Assembly: GCA_947371775.1 (NCBI GenBank)
Contig: CANBQX010000003.1
Span: 1 to 35,039 of the forward strand
DNA from: Comamonadaceae bacterium
Lineage (GTDB): Bacteria > Pseudomonadota > Gammaproteobacteria > Burkholderiales > Burkholderiaceae_C
Length of the DNA: 35,039 bases
Direction of reading: 5' to 3'
Under the pieces are notes generated by a model. The model searched no databases. It was not told where the DNA came from and worked only from the letters and a program-made list of their open reading frames with translations. Made by a program: the position numbers and the translations under genes. This document shows, piece by piece, positions 30,139 to 35,039 of the stretch. The stretch's first letter is position 1, and every line of letters starts with the position of its first letter.

Positions 30139-33006
30139 ATGACCTTTGACACCCCCCCTACGGATCCAGAGCGCCCCATGAAAACCGCTGCCAAAACCAT
30201 ACCGCCCAAGCACTCTAAAAACAGCGAGCGCCCTTTGGTCGAAGACATCCGGCTGCTGGGGCGCATGCTGGGAGACGTGATTCGCGAGCAAGATGGTGAG
30301 GCCGCATTCGCGCTGGTCGAGCGAATCCGCACACTGTCGGTTGCCTTTAGACGTGACGCCGACCCAGAGGCCGACAAGGCCTTGAAGAAGCTGCTCAAGG
30401 GCCTGAGCGCAGACCAAACGGTCAGCGTTATTCGCGCCTTCACCTATTTCAGCCACCTGGCCAACCTGGCCGAGGACCGCCACCACATCCGTCGCCGTGC
30501 CGTCCACGAGCGGGCGGGCGACTCGCAAGAGGGCAGTATTGACGTGGCCGTGTCGCGGCTGCGCTGGGCAGGCATCACACCGCAGGCCATTTCGCAATCC
30601 TTGGCTCAAAGTTTTGTTTCGCCGGTACTGACCGCCCACCCCACCGAGGTTCAGCGCAAAAGTATTTTGGACGCGGAGCGTGCGATTGCGCAGTTGTTGA
30701 GTGCGCGGGACGAAGTGCTCTACCGGGGCGAGGCCCAACCGCGCAATGCGCTGACCCAGCGCGAGCTCGCAGCCATTGACGCGCACATTCGTGCCCGTGT
30801 CGCCCAGCTGTGGCAAACACGCTTGCTGCGCTACAACAAACTCACCGTGGCAGACGAGGTAGAAAACGCCCTGAGCTATTACGAGTCCACGTTTTTGCGT
30901 GAAATCCCCAAGCTCTATGGCGACCTGGAGCAGCACCTGGGCGCACTGCCGGTGCATTCGTTTTTGCGCATGGGCCAATGGATAGGCGGCGACCGGGACG
31001 GCAACCCCAATGTCAGCGCCCACACTCTGGAATACGCGCTGCGCCGCCAAAGCGAGGTGGCGCTGCGCCACTATTTGACCGAAGTGCATTTGCTCGGTGG
31101 TGAACTGTCCATCTCCACCATGCTGTGCGACTGCAGCTCCGAGATGCAAGCCCTGGCCGCGCGCAGCCCGGACCAAAATCCCCACCGAGAAGATGAGCCT
31201 TACCGCCGTGCGCTGATTGGCACCTATGCGCGCCTGGCGGCCACCTTGCAATCGCTGACGGGCACCGATGCGGCACGCCATGCCGTGCCGCCCCAAAACC
31301 CCTACCTGCGCGCGCAAGAGCTGGTGGCGGATTTGCGCACTATTGAGAGCTCGCTGATCCACAACCATGGCCAAGCCCTGACCAGCCAAAGGCTGCACCC
31401 CTTGATTCGCGCGGTAGAAGTGTTCGGCTTCCATCTGGCCACGGTCGACCTGCGCCAAAGCTCTGACAAGCACGAAGCCGTGGTCGCCGAGCTGCTGCGC
31501 ACCGCGCGGCTCGAGCCCGACTACAGCGCCTTGGAGGAAGACCGCAAACGCGCCCTGCTGCTGGGCCTGCTGAACGATGCCCGCGCCCTGAAAGTGGCGG
31601 GTGCCAGCTACAGCGAGCACGCGCAAAGCGAAATGGCGATTTTTGACATGGCCAAGGTCATGCGCGAGCGCTTTGGGCGGGAAGCCATTCGCCACTACAT
31701 CATCAGCCACACCGAATCGGTGAGCGACTTGCTGGAGGTGCTGATCCTGCAAAAAGAAGCCGGTCTGCTGCGTGGCACGCTGGATGGGCAGGCGGTGTGC
31801 GACCTGATCGTGGTGCCGCTGTTTGAAACGATTGAAGACCTGCGCAACGCCGCGCCCATCATGGCGGAGTTTTACGCGCTGCCAGGCGTGGCCGCCTTGG
31901 TGCAACACAGCGGCGCCGAGCAGGACATCATGCTGGGCTATTCCGACAGCAACAAAGATGGCGGCATCTTCACCAGCAACTGGGAGCTCTACCGCGCCGA
32001 AATCGCGTTGGTGGAACTCTTTGACACGCTATCGGCCCAGCACCCTATCCAGCTGCGCATGTTCCACGGACGTGGCGGCACGGTGGGGCGCGGCGGCGGC
32101 CCCAGCTACCAGGCGATTCTTGCGCAGCCGCCCGGCACGGTGCGCGGCCAGATCCGTTTGACCGAACAGGGTGAAGTCATCGGCTCCAAGTACGCCAACC
32201 CCGAAATCGGTAGACGCAACCTGGAGACGCTGGTGGCGGCGACGCTGGAGGCCACGCTGCTGCAATCGACCAAAGCCGCCACGCCGGCGTTTTTGCAGGC
32301 AGCGGCGCAACTCTCGCAGTTCAGCATGGAGGCTTACCGCAAACTGGTCTACGAAACCCCGGGCTTTACCGACTACTTTTTCAGCTCCACGCCGATCCGC
32401 GAGATCGCCGAGCTCAACATCGGTTCGCGCCCCGCATCGCGCAAAGCCACCCAGGCGATTGAAGACTTGCGCGCTATCCCCTGGGGTTTTAGCTGGGGCC
32501 AGTGCCGCCTCGCATTGCCAGGCTGGCTTGGTTTTGGCGCGGCGGTGAAGCGCTTTGTCCATGGCGACGGCGGCGAGCACAGCGCTGCGCAGGTCAAAGA
32601 ACGCACTGCCTTGTTGCGCCGCATGGAGCGCCAGTGGCCGTTTTTCCAGACCCTTTTGTCCAATATGGACATGGTGATGGCCAAGAGCGATCTGGCGCTC
32701 GCCGCACGCTATGCCGAGCTGGTGCCCGACGCAAGGCTGCGCAAGAAAATATTTGCGGCCCTGGAGGCCGAGTGGCACAGCACGGCCCAAGCCCTGACGC
32801 TGATCACCGGCGACAAGCAGCGCCTGGCACACAACGCGGCCTTGCAGCGCTCTATCCGCCACCGCTTCCCTTATATCGATCCGCTGCACCATTTGCAGGT
32901 GGAGCTGGTGTGCCGCTACCGTGCAGGCCAGTCGGATGAGCGGGTACAGCGCGGCATCCATATTTCTATCAATGGCATTGCCGCCGGACTGCGCAATACC
33001 GGCTAA
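30139..33006 (+). CDS. ppc: Phosphoenolpyruvate carboxylase
   Basis: VLTAHPTE and [12 protein letters not shown] active-site motifs; C-terminal RNTG. Start 30139 or 30178 both possible. Confidence 0.96.
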   Translation: MTFDTPPTDPERPMKTAAKTIPPKHSKNSERPLVEDIRLLGRMLGDVIREQDGEAAFALVERIRTLSVAFRRDADPEADKALKKLLKGLSADQTVSVIRAFTYFSHLANLAEDRHHIRRRAVHERAGDSQEGSIDVAVSRLRWAGITPQAISQSLAQSFVSPVLTAHPTEVQRKSILDAERAIAQLLSARDEVLYRGEAQPRNALTQRELAAIDAHIRARVAQLWQTRLLRYNKLTVADEVENALSYYESTFLREIPKLYGDLEQHLGALPVHSFLRMGQWIGGDRDGNPNVSAHTLEYALRRQSEVALRHYLTEVHLLGGELSISTMLCDCSSEMQALAARSPDQNPHREDEPYRRALIGTYARLAATLQSLTGTDAARHAVPPQNPYLRAQELVADLRTIESSLIHNHGQALTSQRLHPLIRAVEVFGFHLATVDLRQSSDKHEAVVAELLRTARLEPDYSALEEDRKRALLLGLLNDARALKVAGASYSEHAQSEMAIFDMAKVMRERFGREAIRHYIISHTESVSDLLEVLILQKEAGLLRGTLDGQAVCDLIVVPLFETIEDLRNAAPIMAEFYALPGVAALVQHSGAEQDIMLGYSDSNKDGGIFTSNWELYRAEIALVELFDTLSAQHPIQLRMFHGRGGTVGRGGGPSYQAILAQPPGTVRGQIRLTEQGEVIGSKYANPEIGRRNLETLVAATLEATLLQSTKAATPAFLQAAAQLSQFSMEAYRKLVYETPGFTDYFFSSTPIREIAELNIGSRPASRKATQAIEDLRAIPWGFSWGQCRLALPGWLGFGAAVKRFVHGDGGEHSAAQVKERTALLRRMERQWPFFQTLLSNMDMVMAKSDLALAARYAELVPDARLRKKIFAALEAEWHSTAQALTLITGDKQRLAHNAALQRSIRHRFPYIDPLHHLQVELVCRYRAGQSDERVQRGIHISINGIAAGLRNTG

Positions 33007-33066
33007 ACCGCGACGAAGGGCGGCGGGCGCCAAAGCTGCGCCGCCCTGCCCCGATAAAATCGGCGC

Positions 33067-34479
<1,413 letters not shown>

Positions 34480-34498
34480 AAGCAGCTCCATCATTGGC

Positions 34499-34504
34499 TA
34501 TAAT
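34499..34504 (+). promoter_or_regulatory. -10 element TATAAT upstream of rpmB
   Basis: GGCTATAATCGTGGGCTT, just after the argH stop; -35 weak. Confidence 0.6.
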
Positions 34505-34515
34505 CGTGGGCTTTG

Positions 34516-34607
34516 CTGCTTCCTGACCTCTGGTTGGGGAGTGGGCAGATGGGTTACCGTCACCCACTCTTTTGGCGAGGTGAGGCCTTTTGGCCTGCGT
34601 AAAGCAG
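34516..34607 (+). promoter_or_regulatory. Candidate structured rpmB leader
   Basis: GAGTGGG/CCCACTC (34539-34545 with 34563-34569), ACCTC/GAGGT (34526-34530 with 34577-34581), AGGCC/GGCCT (34583-34587 with 34592-34596), outer CTGCTT/AAGCAG (34516-34521 with 34602-34607). Confidence 0.5.
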
Positions 34608-34642
34608 ATGCCATGGCCGTTTTTCAGTATCGGAGTGTCCTT

Positions 34643-34876
34643 ATGGCACGCGTATGTCAAGTCACGGGCAAAGGCCCGATGGTCGGAAACAATGTTTCCC
34701 ATGCCAACAACAAAACCAAGCGCCGGTTTCTTCCTAACCTGCAATACCGCCGTTTCTGGGTTGAATCAGAAAACGCATGGGTGCGCCTGCGCATTTCCAA
34801 CGCCGGTCTGCGTTTGATCGACAAAAAAGGTATTGATGTGGTGCTCGCCGATTTGCGCGCACGTGGTCAGGCTTAA
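34643..34876 (+). CDS. rpmB: 50S ribosomal protein L28
   Basis: [34 protein letters not shown]... L28. Start 34643 chosen within the longer ORF. Confidence 0.97.
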   Translation: MARVCQVTGKGPMVGNNVSHANNKTKRRFLPNLQYRRFWVESENAWVRLRISNAGLRLIDKKGIDVVLADLRARGQA

Positions 34877-34893
34877 TATTTAAGGAACACACC

Positions 34894-35039
34894 ATGGCAA
34901 CCAAAGGCGGACGCGAAAAAATCAAGCTGGAATCGACAGCCGGCACCGGTCACTTCTACACGACCAGCAAAAACAAGAAAACCATGCCCGAGAAAATGTT
35001 GATCAAGAAATTTGATCCCAAAGCTCGCAAGCATGTGGA
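34894..35039 (+). CDS. rpmG: 50S ribosomal protein L33, 3' end cut by window edge
   Basis: [50 protein letters not shown] aagga upstream; follows rpmB. Confidence 0.96.
   Translation, partial: MATKGGREKIKLESTAGTGHFYTTSKNKKTMPEKMLIKKFDPKARKHV

Noticed and set aside
34511-34545. Possible SRP (4.5S) RNA on the minus strand: AGGTCAGGAAGCAGC resembles part of the SRP core
   Set aside because: The GGAA tetraloop segment (TCCGGAAG) is missing and the flanks do not form the required long hairpin; the plus-strand rpmB leader explains the site better.

Overview
This window is a housekeeping chromosomal segment from a beta-proteobacterium, and gene order plus protein sequences fit Burkholderiales, probably Comamonadaceae. 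That taxonomic call is inference. I see no tRNA or rRNA genes, prophage, transposon, CRISPR array or defence island. On the minus strand, from 17.9 kb leftwards, lie yceD(DUF177)-rpmF-plsX-fabH-fabD-fabG-acpP-fabF, then a YgfX-like ORF, mucD, and the tightly packed lepA-lepB-rnc-era-recO-pdxJ-acpS-nagZ run. Next come a small secreted Lys/His-rich protein and a patatin-like lipoprotein cut off by the left edge. The middle holds maf and an RsmI-like methyltransferase (+), then sppA-like, Rieske, HAD and rluC genes (-), divergent from rne (+). The right part holds hemC-hemD-hemX-hemY (-), ppc, argH, rpmB and rpmG (+, cut by the right edge). No clear new multi-gene system is visible. The most interesting signals are non-coding: a roughly 500-nt hairpin-rich rne leader, structured rpmB and rpmF leaders that share a promoter-proximal sequence, a compact promoter-plus-terminator unit just upstream of lepA, and a terminator between rpmF and plsX. 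The rpoE-rseA-rseB genes usually found beside mucD also appear to be missing.
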